The notes under the pieces were generated by a model. That model was given only the letters and a program-made list of their open reading frames with translations, did not search any database and was not told the DNA's origin. From positions 6,855,751-6,919,750 of the forward strand of contig CM034608.1 in NCBI GenBank assembly GCA_020091685.1: 64,000 nt of DNA, in the 5' to 3' direction. The translations under genes and the position numbers were made by a program. Positions 44,252-56,300 of the stretch are shown piece after piece. Every line of letters begins with the position of its first letter. Within the stretch, counting starts at the first letter, position 1. Source of the DNA: Lutjanus erythropterus (lineage: Eukaryota; Chordata; Actinopteri; Lutjaniformes; Lutjanidae).

Positions 44252-47200
44252 TCACAATCTTTCATACAGTGATTGTGGGCCCACTTTCATTCATTTTTTG
44301 CCATTTTGTTTGTCATAATAGCTGAGCTATTTGGGCTTGCTACATTACAAGCACAAAGTTCACCCAAAAATGAAAATTCAGTCATTATCTACTCACCCTC
44401 ATGCCAACTGAAAGTCGGGTTTAGTTCTTTAGTTCACAAAACACTGACGTTTCACAGGAAAAAAGTGATACAGAATCTCCCAAACCATTGAAGTGAATAG
44501 TGACCAGTTTTCAAGCATAATAAAACAACCGGAAAAAAAAGAACATAAAATGCCTCCATACTGCTTGTCTGGTGTAATCCAAGCACCAACACGACAAGTT
44601 GACTTGACCCTTTGCTTGGAGCCACGTTCATGTCCGTGTGTCCGTCTGACAGCGTGCACATGCATGTGAACCACATGTTGGGGCTTCATGAGACTTGGAT
44701 TATGCCAGATGAGTATCATGGAAGCATTTTGTGTCTTTCTTGGGGGAGAGTTGTTTTTTAACCTTAAAAAACTAAACCTGACAATCAGTTGGCATGAGAA
44801 TGAGTAGATGACTGAATTTTCATTTTTAGGTGAACTATCCTTTTAAAATCGTAATTATAAGAATATTGTCTGTCACATTATCAAAGCTTATAAAAGGTAT
44901 TCAACCTTATGCCTCAGTAGGTGCTAATACACACAATACCAAAACCACAGATATTTTGAATAGGGCTTAAAGAGTCCATCACAGGTTCCCAAAGCCCATG
45001 GTGTCCTCTTCAAAAGTTTGCAAGCATATAAGACAAAGAAAAACAGAAAATCTGTTGTAAAACAGTTATAACCAGCTAATGGTTATTTTTCTTCATCAAA
45101 ATTGGTGCTGCGGAGTCGTTTATCTTTATCTTTAATTGAAGCTGACAGTCAAACATTGTGGGCTTTAGAAGGGTAGCATTTATTGCTTTGCTTTACATTG
45201 TAATGTGTTTGCTTTTTTTCATCTAAGCCCTGTATGTACATTTACACAGAGGGCTGTTGCAGCTATTGACACAGAGGAGACAAGGACACAAATCCAGAGA
45301 CATGGACACAGAGGGCTTCTGACACTGGATGAGCAGTCTAAAATGGAGACTGTCACCACATTCAAAGCAGCTTACGTCCCTCCAAAGGGTCCAGGGGTGA
45401 GGCTACAAGGTATGTCTTTATTTTACTGGAAAGAAACTTTTTTGTCTCATGTCATTATAATCCATGTAAAAACTAGACATGTATTTCAAAAGAGTTGAAA
45501 AGATTTTATTCAGATAAAAGTGTCATATAGACACTAAAGGCTGCTTTGACCCTTTCTTTTTCATTTCATTTCTGTTTTATATTTTACTGTTCAATAAATA
45601 CTTTTCAGATGATTTGCTATGCATGCTCAGTTCATCTCTTCTTTTATATTTCCATGGTCCAGGCATCAGAGGCGAGCTTTTGGAAAAACATTTCGCCCAG
45701 ATGATAAGGTAACTCAACTATGAAACAAGTCTTCTGATGTTAAATAAAATATTGCTGGAAGTGGTTTGTTTATGGAAACGGAGAACGCTGCCTGACTGCG
45801 TCTCGAGGAAAGAAAACAGAAAAGAAACACGTCGGGGTGAAAGTGATGTAATATTTACACGTCTGGGTTTGTTTTACTGTTCAATGGCAGCTGTAATACC
45901 CTTTAAATCAGATTTTATGATGTTATTTTACATGCAGGCCAGTCATCCTAATGGGCTTTATAGAGTCTATCCCCACAGATGTGGTTATTAACATCCCGCA
46001 CGAGTTAACTGCTCATAAAGAATACAAAGCTTCATGTCTTCGATGAAAATGGCGTGTCCAACAGTAGACAGTGTCTCATCACTCAGTCCTGAGCCATACG
46101 CTAAATTTCCTGGACTTTATAATAACACTCCAACGCTGCTTGATTCATACCAGGTTCCAGTCCAGCAAAGAGCACAGAGCGCTTTTCTGATGACGGTTCA
46201 AGACTTTTCTGATGGCTGATCGGTTGTAATGTTTCACACAATACAATTTTGAATGAATGAATTAACAGAGTTAGCCAGATAAGAGGTTTGAAGAATGGAA
46301 GTGTCCTCTTTTTTTATGGCTTAAAGGGACAGTTCACCCTAAAATCAAAAATACATATTTTCCTCTTACCTGTAGTGCCATTTATCCATCTAGAGTTGTA
46401 GATAGATTTGAGACTGTGGAGGTCTGTGGGTTACCTTGAGTAAGAGAAAAAAAATACGTATTCTTGATTTTTGGGTTGAACTGTCCCTTTAAGTATTACA
46501 TCACTCTCTATTTACTCAATTTGGAAAATTAACAGCGTATATTATGACCACTGAGCCACTGAGTGACATTAAATGATATGTGCAGGCATAATGAATGTCT
46601 TACATCATCACTCTTAAAGGCCCTTCATACTGTTGTTTCACCCACACAGTTGTTTGCTCTGATTAGACCTCTTCTTAGGACTGTGTGGGCATGAACAGAC
46701 TGTGCTTGACTGGTGTCTGCCTCACTGCTGTGGTGCTCTTCTTACACCTGTTAGTGTCAGACAACTTTAACCTTACAACATTTCTGTGGATACATGCCTG
46801 ATAACTGCATCCTTGTTGTCATCACTTGTGTCTTATTGTCCCATATGGAAAAGATAGTCTGCAGATACATTTTACTAAATGTTAATATCTTTTTCCTAAA
46901 ACTTATATATGACAGTCAAACCATATACAAGATCCTTAGCATATTTGTGTCATATGAAACATAATTTGGGAACTTGTAAGTCCTATATATGACAGTAATA
47001 TACAATATCCTTAGTGGATATGTGCACTATCAAACTTAAATGATATTGTATATATTGTATATTGTATAAACACCTTACAAGACATATGTACGATGAGACA
47101 TACACATAAAAAACATGAAACATATATATAATGATATATATTTATATATATAAAAAGCATAGATCTTTATAACTGAGACATGTTTTATTAGTTCAATTAA

Positions 47201-50200
47201 AAACTACAACTATATAGTTCAACCATTTTGATTGATATCTATGTCATTCTTATAATTATGTTGTATGCGAAAAATGCTAAAGTGGCAACTTTCATGTGCA
47301 AATCACACTATGAGACATATGTCTTATAAGACATACAGTACATATAAACATTTACCATTGGAGACAATGGTAAGGTTTTTTCTGTTTATTTTCCATATGG
47401 GCTGCATTTAGACAATGTTGGAAGAATGAGAACTGGAAAAACTCCCTTTATTCTGACTTGGGAGTTTTCCAAGATGGTTACACACATTAGTAGTTGTATA
47501 GTCATACCATATAGTATATAGTTTTTATTGCAAGTGAAATGAGACACAAATAAACATTGTATCTCTCCTTTTCATTCAGCTGATTGAATAAATGAATCTT
47601 AATACTGGATCCACTTATTGTGACTAGATGAGGATTCTGACTGTACTTGAGCTCAGTTTTGAGGTACTTGTACTTAATTTGAGTATTTCCATTTACTATT
47701 CAGAGGCAAATACAAGTGTGTGTTTTCATCTATTTTACATATAATTACTGATGTCTTTTTCAGATGACTAGCCAATTTAAATGAAAGCAGACATCCACTG
47801 TAGTGTGAACGGGCATTGTCTTCCCTCCTACCATTTTCCATAATTGTAAATAAACACAACCAACCATTGAGAATGACAAGTGCAGCTAAATTAAAGTGAA
47901 TATTGCATCCACAGATCTACTTCTTGTAACCAGATGGCGAGGCAGACAATATGAAAAAGCAATATTGAGAGTAATAATACACCTGATTTGGTTCTGTCAT
48001 TTGTCTGCACATGCTGGTTTAAAATGCAGTGTTGTGGTGATGTGGCTTCAAAGCAGCGTGATTAGCCGCAGCACATTTCCAATAAAGGGCAGTGACAGAC
48101 AGATAAAAGACTTTCCGTGGGATGGTTTGGTGTGTCTTTGCTAAAGCCTCAGCCCTCCTCGCTCATCAATCCTCAAAGCAGAAGTAAGAGCAGTGGAACA
48201 TCTTTAATGATAGTGGATGATTTCCAGATCACGCCGGGAGCGAGGAATGATCAAATAAGTGAATTAGCATGTAACCTATTAGTACATAAACTATGGTGAC
48301 TTCATGCAAGTCTACTCATCCAAAAAAGGTGAAAACACCTGTGTGGGTGTTCAGGACCTCTGACGAGATTGTGTAGTAATTAAACATTTATCTAAGACAA
48401 ACTTAAATATGCTTGACCACAAAGAGGAAGCCAGATCAGTGCGGCTGCTTGGTGCCCAAGTACCCAAGAAAAAATAAAAGTAACTAGCTCATAACCATTT
48501 AAAAACTCCTTGTAGTAGCTTTAAGTCAAAGGTCAGTTCAATTTTGAATGCTTGACTTTTTCTTGTAAGAACACGTTCCTTCACTGTGGTTTTGCTTCTT
48601 TGACTTAAGTAAAAGATGCAAATCTTCTTCCAACGCTGCCAAATACTGAGGCTGATATCTTCTTGTTTTCACAGTGAGACAGTTGAAGCTGAACGCAAAC
48701 CACCAACTCTCAAAACTGACTTCTGCTCCACAACTCAGAAGGATTTCTGTGTCGAGGGATTTGTGCCTCTAATGCCTGAGACAACACAAGTAAGTATATA
48801 TGTATATAGTATAACAATGTAGTGTGCCAAGTGCCATAAACATAACGTCAATATTGAGACTGATATTAACATTATGCCCAATATGTTGCATCAGTTAGAT
48901 ATTTGGGTGATTCATTTGTTTGTATATTTGCACAGGCGTGTGTTTTCATCTATTTTACATATAATTGTCTTTTGTCTGTTTCATATTACTGGCCAATTTA
49001 AATGAAAGTAGACACCCACCATAGTGTGAACAGGCATTTTCCTCCCTCCTGCCATTTACCATAATTGTAAATAAACACCATTAGCCATTGAGAATAAGTG
49101 CTTCTTGAATGCATATAATAATATTGCCATTAGATTACAGACTCGGTTGTAGGATAAACTGCTGAAATGATTAGTTAATTAATGCAAAGATAATTCTGAT
49201 GGCAGACATTGTGACTTGTGCAGTGGGAAAAGCACATGAGGAAGTAATACCATTAACAATGGCAGCATTACATTTAGGTGTGACATGAACAATACCAGCA
49301 TCACCAAGCAGGTTCAACATAGTCTGGGTCTTTATGAGTTATCTGGTTTCACTAAGTTTAACACTGGTTATCATCTGGCTTAGTTAACTCTGGGTTTTCT
49401 CAGTGCAGCTGTAAGCACATTCATGTGAAAGAGGCACGGTTCTTAATTACAAGCCAATCACAGGTAATATCATCCAAACCATGAGAGTGTGGTAATTACT
49501 ATGACATAAGATGATAAAACCAATGTTATCCTGAGCTGCTGGAGAGACGGAATAAGAGAAAAGCTGTCCTTGCTGTCAGGATCCTGTTAGAAACTCAAAG
49601 AAAGAAACTGAGCACAATTAAAGCTGGCATAGACAGTTTATTTTTGGCACCATTGTGCACAAGTCCCATAATAACCTTTAAACATAATAAAATTAGACTT
49701 CTGCCCCTACTCTCACCTCTGTTTTCAGGCTTTAGAAAATGACTGGAGACTTTGGTCAATCACATGCCATTAAGACAGGTGATTGTTGAGTCTCAATCCC
49801 AAAAAGTAAGTATTTGACAACGTAGTATTTGACACTCAACAATCAACCATCTTTGAGTCACCAATCATCACCAATCAGGTGTTGGTAATTTGATGATCTG
49901 GGGCTGAGGCTCAACAATCGACTATCTTTCTCCATAATCTCTTACTGTGCCTTTAATCAGCAGCTGTCAGCATGTGATGCTGTCAGCATCAGTTTGTGTG
50001 GCAAACTAATCAAGATTAGTCTGTTAGTATAAACTACAACTTGTCTGATTGTAAGAAATCCTGTTTTCTACCCAGAGTGGACACTTGATCAAGATCCTGT
50101 TGAAATGAATGAAAGAAAAAAACCCAAAGTTTGCTAGTTGACCCAGTTATGTGATAGGGAAGATGTGTTACACCGATGGCAAAGCAATTTTCTGCCTTGT

Positions 50201-53054
50201 CTTATTTGCATAAATTTGAATATTTCTGTTTTTGCAATTCATATATATTTTCATCCCAAACAGCCAATGTACCGATTACAAATAAAGCTGTATTTTGTCA
50301 TATGTAACTGTAGTTATTTGTTTGTGTGCCTGTGTGGCAGCTCAGCCTCTGACTGGTTTCAAAACGTACAGTTTCTTCAGTGATTTTCCTCCATGTCCTC
50401 TGGTATTTTTACTCTTATTTCTTCCTCAAACATAAACAAACAGAGGGCCAACAGACAATACAAACAAACACAAAGAAGCCTCTGGGAGGACTACAGTAAA
50501 AAGGCAAACAATGCAGATCACAAGTACATTATTCCTATTATTAGAGTCTATGTGTCTCAGTTCCTCTGAGATATGAAACACACAGTGTGTCCTTGAAGAA
50601 GGAATGCCACACATAAAATAACAGTTTCTCATTTTCTGTTGTATCAACTTTAGATGAGACACATAAGAATTATGATTCTGGATCAAAAGATCAGCTTACA
50701 CTAGAGCTGAACAATTCTGGAAAAAAAAATCTAATTGTGATATTTTTGACTGATATTGCAGTTGCAAATGATCTGTGATACTGGAGGGAATTATCATTTT
50801 TATTGATCTCGTTATTTTCATTTCCATTGAGAAACATTAAAAGAATTATTGTGGGGATCTGTACCAAACAAAGATTTTTTCTTAAATCTGTACAACATGT
50901 GTAGTCCAGGACACATCTGCAGCACGACACATATTTTATCTTAATAAACAAACAATGCACCACCTGTGATTTAATAATTGCAGAAAGCCATATTGCAATT
51001 TTCGTAAAATTTCGATTTAGTGCTCAGCCTGAGCTTGCACCCATTTAAGGAGACAAAGAGTTACAAGGACAAATGAAGCTGGTTCATAGAAAACTAATCA
51101 ATGACAATTTTGGTAATCCATAAATACTTTAAATCATTTATCAAGTAAAAATATCAAACATCCCTTGTTGCAGCTTCTGAACTGTAAATATTTGCTTTTT
51201 TTTCTTTGTGTAAATGAAGTCATTTTGGACTTGTTTACTGAACTAAAAGCCCTTTGAGGACCACACTTTGAGATCTGGGAAAAATGTTCTTCAATCTATG
51301 CACGAACAGCTAATCAATAAAAAAAAAAAAAATTTTATGTTCATTGAATGCTTTTATGTTAATGGTCTTAAATCTGTAACACTGCTTCAAGTATGGGAGC
51401 AGAAAACCTGCCATGCCATTTACTTGACTCTCTGCTCTTGTTGTCTCGCTTCCAGTTTCATGATTATAAAACTGACCAGGCGATCACATTTTGGAGTGAA
51501 AATTGCCAGAAGATACAGGTATGTCAGATAAGTTTTTGGACATATGATGTCATGTTTTGTCATTTGTTTGACTAAATACTAAAATCCTAAAAATATGTGT
51601 TGAAATATTTTCGGTTCCTTTTAAACACAAAATATGTAAATTCTTCTGCTAGGGATCTCTCTAATAAAAATAATAACAAATGATGTGGTTTCATGACATC
51701 ATGACGTAGCATGGGATCATGGGAGTTGTTGCATTCATTGTCAAATAATCATTGTAGCAGATGAGAATCTGTCTGACCTGACTCAGGCAAGAATCATGTT
51801 CATGGACGAGGTAATATTAAGTATATTTAAGTTTTATTCAAGTTAGGTTTTGTCAGATTTATAGACTTCCTTCCTCACTCTGGTGCATGCAGTGTTTTTC
51901 TGGAAACTAGTAGGAAATGCACCATTTCTCCCTTTTTTTGGATGATGTAAGTACACAACTCAGCAAAATATATGACATAGCATTTTTATACTTTACTTAC
52001 TTTATACTTTATACTATATTATAGCATTAAGTGATTTATTCATGGGCTGAAAGGAATATGTGATCTACCCAACTAGGAATTGTACATCCCCAGAATGTTC
52101 CAAGAATATCCCTGATGGTGTAAAGTATGTCAGCTTGTAACATTCCCAGAATATTCCTGGACAGTCATGATGCAGAAGTCTTCAAAAGGCCGGGAGATGG
52201 TATTGGCAGTCTTTCAGGGAACACTGAGGACATTGTAGGAACATTTAGGAGACCTTTATTATAGGACCTTCCCTCTCGGTTTCTACAGTGTGCTCCCATA
52301 ACGTTTGCAGAACCATTAGTGACATTACAGGGATGTTTAGAGGACCAAACTTTAATGTTCTTTTTTGGTCCTATTTAGGTCTGACCATATGGGGACCATA
52401 TGGGAACATTCTGTTTACGTCCCAAATGTCCTCTTTGTAATTTTGCTGTGTGACCATAAAATAATGAAAATGGAACATCCACCTAAAATCAAATAGGGAA
52501 CTGCAGCACTTTCATAACCAAAAAGAACGTCCCAAATGTTCTGTAAACTCATCACCTTTTAGAGAATTTTTAGGGAACGTTACACAAGGTCGCAGGAAAT
52601 GTCCCCTCCTCCATGGGTTTATCAGAGTACACTTCTACCTGTAGTCTGTCTGTACTTAGTGTCTTCTTTAAAAATAACATACTCCACTAATGGCCCCTTA
52701 TAATGTCAGAGGAGAATGCAGCAACAACAGCAGCAGCAGCTCTAAGAGCTGCACATATCCACCTGGGTCAGGAGGAGGAGGACTCTGCATTCAGAGCTCT
52801 TCCTCCCTTTTATTTCCACTCTCTTCTGTACAAAGTGTCCTTCTTCATTATGTCCTCATGTCTCCTAAGCAAACAACATGTACAGGAAGATTGAGGAACT
52901 GATTGATGATGGTTTAACATTATTTTTGTCTTGTTTTCTGTCACAGGGTGTGACCGCCGTACAGACCCCGAAGGCACCTTTCAGGAAGTCGGCCCTGTTC
53001 AGCACACCCATCAGTGAGCGGCTGGATGAAATCGATCTCCCACCTGATAACTGA
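43545..53054 (+). CDS. spag8: Sperm-associated antigen 8 (six coding exons)
   Basis: SPAG8 is a microtubule inner protein lining the doublet microtubules of motile cilia and sperm flagella. Exons 43,545-43,613, 45,250-45,409, 45,663-45,708, 48,675-48,789, 51,456-51,518 and 52,947-53,054 join in phase to 561 nt (186 residues), all with GT-AG introns. Family motifs in order: VLHNWAEERA (16-25, across the exon 1/2 join), RHGHRGLLT (40-48), KAAYVPPKGPGVR, IRGELLEKHFAQMI (78-91), HDY..DQ..TFW (132-142), and the C-terminal TPKAPFRKSALFSTPI. These match human SPAG8 as I recall it. The human protein (about 485 residues) has a long N-terminal extension that is absent here, so this is the conserved core. 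The ATG is the first in frame and follows the X-box promoter. It is tail to tail with npr2, as in human 9p13. No defect is seen. Confidence 0.93.
44195..44249. repeat. TG microsatellite in spag8 intron 1
   Basis: About 27 uninterrupted TG units, the longest simple repeat in the window, just left of the MITE copy at 44,261. It is likely polymorphic. Confidence 0.97.
44261..44842. mobile_element. MITE with about 75-bp inverted ends plus shared flank (copy 2)
   Basis: The element proper runs from about 44,354 (AAAGTTCACCCAAAAATGAA) to 44,842 (GGTGAACTATCCTT before TTAA). Its ends pair over some 75 bp, including CATGCCAACTGAAAGTCGGG and its inverted copy near 44,790. The preceding 90 bp match the flank of copy 1 at 39,090. 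It lies in spag8 intron 1. Confidence 0.75.
45250..45409 (+). CDS. spag8: spag8 exon 2
   Basis: The acceptor is TTTACACAG and the donor CAAG/GTATGT. It codes RAVAAIDTEE through RHGHRGLLT and YVPPKGPGVRLQ, the most conserved part. It enters in phase 0 and leaves one base over. The ATG at 45,205 upstream is intronic and is not a start. Confidence 0.92.
45663..45708 (+). CDS. spag8: spag8 exon 3
   Basis: A 46-nt exon between TCCATGGTCCAG and GTAACT. It completes Gly77 and codes IRGELLEKHFAQMI, the counterpart of the RGKREAMLEMLL helix I recall in human SPAG8. Confidence 0.88.
46325..46488. mobile_element. Short palindromic MITE flanked by TTAA
   Basis: TTAA occurs at 46,321-46,324 and 46,489-46,492. 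Between them AGGGACAGTTCACCCTAAAA at the left pairs with an inverted copy ending GGTTGAACTGTCCCT at the right, with arms of about 45 bp. It lies in spag8 intron 3. Confidence 0.8.
46900..47400. repeat. AT-rich degenerate repeat with ATATGACAGT units
   Basis: TATATATGACAGT...ATACAAGATCCTTAG appears at about 46,905-46,945 and again, altered, at about 46,983-47,014. The rest is ATAT-rich, including a TATATA run at about 47,122-47,152. Confidence 0.5.
47716..47882. repeat. Direct repeat, copy 1 (spag8 intron 3)
   Basis: It begins GTGTGTGTTTTCATCTATTT and ends ATTGAGAATGACAAGTG. It matches 48,936-49,100 along its whole length apart from small indels and scattered substitutions. Confidence 0.8.
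48040..48290. other. High-complexity block in spag8 intron 3
   Basis: About 250 bp free of repeats with mixed composition and words such as TTAATGATAG, GATTAGCCGC and GTGAATTAGC. It has no coding frame with a family match. It could be a conserved intronic element. Confidence 0.25.
48675..48789 (+). CDS. spag8: spag8 exon 4
   Basis: The acceptor is TTGTTTTCACAG and the donor CAA/GTAAGT. It codes ETVEAERKPP, then STTQKDFCVEGF and PLMPETTQ. It is flanked in the two adjacent introns by direct copies of a 165-bp repeat (47,716 and 48,936). Confidence 0.88.
48936..49100. repeat. Direct repeat, copy 2 (spag8 intron 4)
   Basis: It is the second copy of the unit at 47,716-47,882, in the same orientation and about 1.2 kb away, on the other side of exon 4. 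Confidence 0.8.
49600..51032. repeat. Repeats in spag8 intron 4
   Basis: About 49,620-49,780 (GACAGTTTATTTTTGGCACC, AACCTTTAAACATAATAAAA) matches 55,330-55,420. About 50,696-51,032 looks like a degenerate element with inverted ends (TAGAGCTGAACAATTCTGG on the left, TCGATTTAGTGCTCAGCCTG on the right) of the 'AGGGCTGAACGATT' type common in fish. Confidence 0.45.
51456..51518 (+). CDS. spag8: spag8 exon 5
   Basis: The acceptor is TCTCGCTTCCAG and the donor CAG/GTATGT. It codes FHDYKTDQAITFW then SENCQKIQ, matching the HDYRQEQPETFW motif of the family. The 63-nt exon is in phase 0 at both ends, so skipping it would keep the frame. Confidence 0.9.
52080..52600. repeat. Dispersed repeat in spag8 intron 5
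   Basis: Words around GGGAACATTC/GAATGTTCC recur on both strands (AGAATGTTCCAAGAATATCC, GGGAACATTCTG, AGGGAACGTTAC), as in fish repeats built around GGAACGTTCC. Ends are not defined. Confidence 0.4.
52947..53054 (+). CDS. spag8: spag8 exon 6 (C-terminus)
   Basis: The acceptor is TTTTCTGTCACAG. It codes GVTAVQTPKAPFRKSALFST, then PISERLDEIDLPPDN and TGA. The family's C-terminal TPF/PFRK..LFSTP signature is clear. Confidence 0.92.
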   Translation, partial: GVTAVQTPKAPFRKSALFSTPISERLDEIDLPPDN

Positions 53055-53342
53055 GACAGTATGTCAGATGATCCCATTACATCACTTCATTACCAGTTAA
53101 TATTAAAGAGCTAATCCACTTTAATGGTTATTGTTATTCTCAACAACAGTGACCCCTCTGGTGATTAGCTGTCATTACCAACGCTGAGAACAAGCACAGG
53201 GCAGCACTGAGGCTTTAAATAGCTACACTACGTTTGTGTATGAAGATATTTCTTCTAAAGCTGATGTCATGCTGACAAAACACAGAGAGATGTACACTGA
53301 CATTTGGACTTTAAACCTGCCAAACAAACCATTTCTGAGCTT

Positions 53343-53348
53343 AATAAA
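53343..53348 (+). terminator. spag8: Poly(A) signal of spag8
   Basis: AATAAA, 289 bp after the spag8 stop codon, gives a 3' untranslated region of about 310 nt. It is the first such signal after the stop. Confidence 0.6.
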
Positions 53349-53369
53349 ACACACTACCAGGTTTCTGTT

Positions 53370-56300
53370 GTGTGGATTTTCTGGGGAACATTTGCCCCTG
53401 TGTTTGGCTTCCTAAAAATAATTATTTACTGTATCTGTCAGTACTGTGTGTAACTCTGGTTGGTACTGACCAAAAGCATTAACGGTGACACACAGTGTGG
53501 ACTGCAACCGGTAAACAGTGAGTAAAGGAATGAAGAAATGTCGCTGCATTGCCCCTCATTCTTTTTAACCTTGCTCTTCTTTTGGTCTTCCTCTGACTTC
53601 CTCTGAGTTTAGATTTCTGTGTGTCATGTGTCCTTTGTTTGTTGAGTCAAACTGCAAATATTAACCACATCATTTCCAGCAAATACACATTTAAGAGTAA
53701 CATTATAACCACTTGTAAATGCTTTCATGAAGTTGAGTGGCAGAAGTGGGATTTATTAGCATGGAGCCTAATTAGAAATGTAGTTTTTATTGTCACTGTT
53801 AGTGTATCGACATCTGTGGCCGGTTGCACCAGCTGTTCCTAAGCTCAGATGCAATTTAGCTAGAAATGTGTGCCAAATGGAGATTTCTGCATCACCAGAT
53901 TAAAACAGGTTGCATCACACAAAGTAAGTCTTTTACTTGGTACTACATATTTACACATACAAACTTCCAATTGTCGTGCAGCTGACTGAACCAACTGATG
54001 AAACTAGCGTGCTACAAAAACAGATTACATGACTGGAATGAGTGGAAGAGAGAATATGGAGGACATATTTGACATACAGATGGAAATGCTGTTTGAATAA
54101 TGGTTTTAATGGGAGTTACAGTTACAGTGTTGCCTGTTAAACTATGATGAGTGACAGCAATAATAAGTAATGTTATTACATATAACAATTTCACCTAGAA
54201 TACAGGGATGCTCGATCATGGCAAAAATGAAAATCACAATTATTTTGGTCAATACTGAGATCAGAATTATTTAACAATTAACTCCTGACTTTGGAAACAT
54301 CATGCATTTATTGACAGTGGATTTCCTTTAACTTTAAATATAATTCAACTGATGTATAATACATTTCTTATAAAATAATAAGAATAATAACATACAGTAT
54401 GATAATAATATAATACTATTTATGCTAAATCAAATTACTTATTTATGTTGTGTATTATAATGCTGTTTTTATTTGGCATATAAAATATGAGAAAGGATTG
54501 CTGAAATGCGACTCTCTCGTTCTGCACCAGTACCATATCAGCACAGATAGATGCACCTCAAAACTGAAGCGGCAGCTGGCTTGAGTGTTTGTTGCACTTG
54601 ACAGCTCACTTGACCACTGTGAGCTAAACTAAACATGCCACAGCCTGGCTGAGAGTGAGTTTGGGCTTTTAGGAAGGGGTCAGAGCTGACTACTGTAAAG
54701 AAGAGGGGGTGAAGAATCTTTTTTTCTCTCAGTTATCTTGTTTTCCATAATCACTGGAAGCCAAAATACTACTTGAACATAAAATTGTATCATATAATGA
54801 CAATAAGATCTGTGAAGTAATGTCGAATTTACCCATTAAGTCTAAACTACATAGGGTCTAAAAGCAAGCTAGCTTTACAAAGGCTTGGGGGCTAAGACTG
54901 ATGTATCGCTTGTCCACTTGAAACAGTTCATCTTTAACATTGTTATTAATATACCATAATTGTGATTGTTTTGCGGTTGGCTAAAGAAGTTTGCAACTAA
55001 TTTACACATAGCCACAGTTCAGTCAGACACACTTGTGTCAAGGAATTGACCATTTATAGTGAGTGATTATACAGTTAGTTTTGGTAGAAAAGACTGGTGT
55101 GTTTGGTGGGGCTCTCAGGAATATCAATTGTTCTCAGAGGACTAATCCACCTTTAACATATATACATGACCACTGGGCCTTTTACATCAACCATAGTTAG
55201 AAATTTAGCACATGAGGAAGAGGTTGAGGATGGTGAAGGTGGCCAGTGCAACAGAAGTTTCCTTGCGACTGATTTTCACATCATTGTGGTCTTTACAAGT
55301 TATGAAATTCTGAAAGATTTAAAGCTAGTGTATGCAGTTTATTTTTGGCATCAATGGGCAAAAATGCTCCTTAATTACCTTCAAGCATAATGTAATTGAA
55401 CTGGTCTGAACTGGTCTCTTTTCTGGCTTTAGAAGTGACTGTCTGTCTCACTGTCTGCCAAACCCCATTCTGCTCAATTTAGCATTTATAAACATTTGTG
55501 GCCTCTTCAAGATTATTGATGATATCTTACGACTCATAAACAGACACTCATAATTCAGCAAAAATTCAACATAAATTTGAAAACAGACATATAAAGCAGG
55601 TGTTCTGGTCCTGAATGGAACTTTTAAAGGGGGACACAGCAGCTACAGCATCTTTCCTTTATTTCTAATTACACATTGTGGTTATTTTTATGAATTATTA
55701 CAGTAAATATAGTACAGATCTTTCCTTTTATGGTGCAGCCTGATTTAGTGAACTTCTAGTTTGAAACAAGCTAGTGGTTACTGAGTATTTGTGAAGGACT
55801 TTTGACACAAACTCAGATTTACAAAAGGTTGTCCTGGGTGTAACCCTCCTCATGTGACACAATCCATTTTTTTTTCTTTCAAAGTAAGAGCAAATGAAAC
55901 ACTTTCTGTTTCCTCGCGCTGTCTGGCCAGCCAGCTCAGTTTGTTTACAGGCTTCATTCATCTTTTTCTATCATTTCTCTGTTGCCTTTTGAAACCTCTA
56001 ATTATTGCTATCGAGTGGTGCAGAGGAACAAAAAGCCACATTTTCCTCCTACACCGGGTAAATATCTTGCCATTGTCCTTGAAGAAAATAACAAGAAATC
56101 CTATCAGGGCTCAGAAAATAGCTCGGAGATTTCTCCTGTACCTTTACAAAGACCTTCGCTCACAGGCTTGTCACATGCAGATGCGAGACACAATACATAG
56201 TTTGGAATCACATGTTGCATGCATGCTACAGATGCACATATGTGTTCTGTCAATCAGAGGACAATTCAAGATGCTGCTGAGCCTTTCTGAGCTTTCAGCA

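Noticed and set aside
45205-45249. ATG at 45,205 as a start for spag8
   Set aside because: It lies in intron 1. The exon starts after CACAG at 45,250, and exon 1 at 43,545 supplies the conserved HNWxEE motif.
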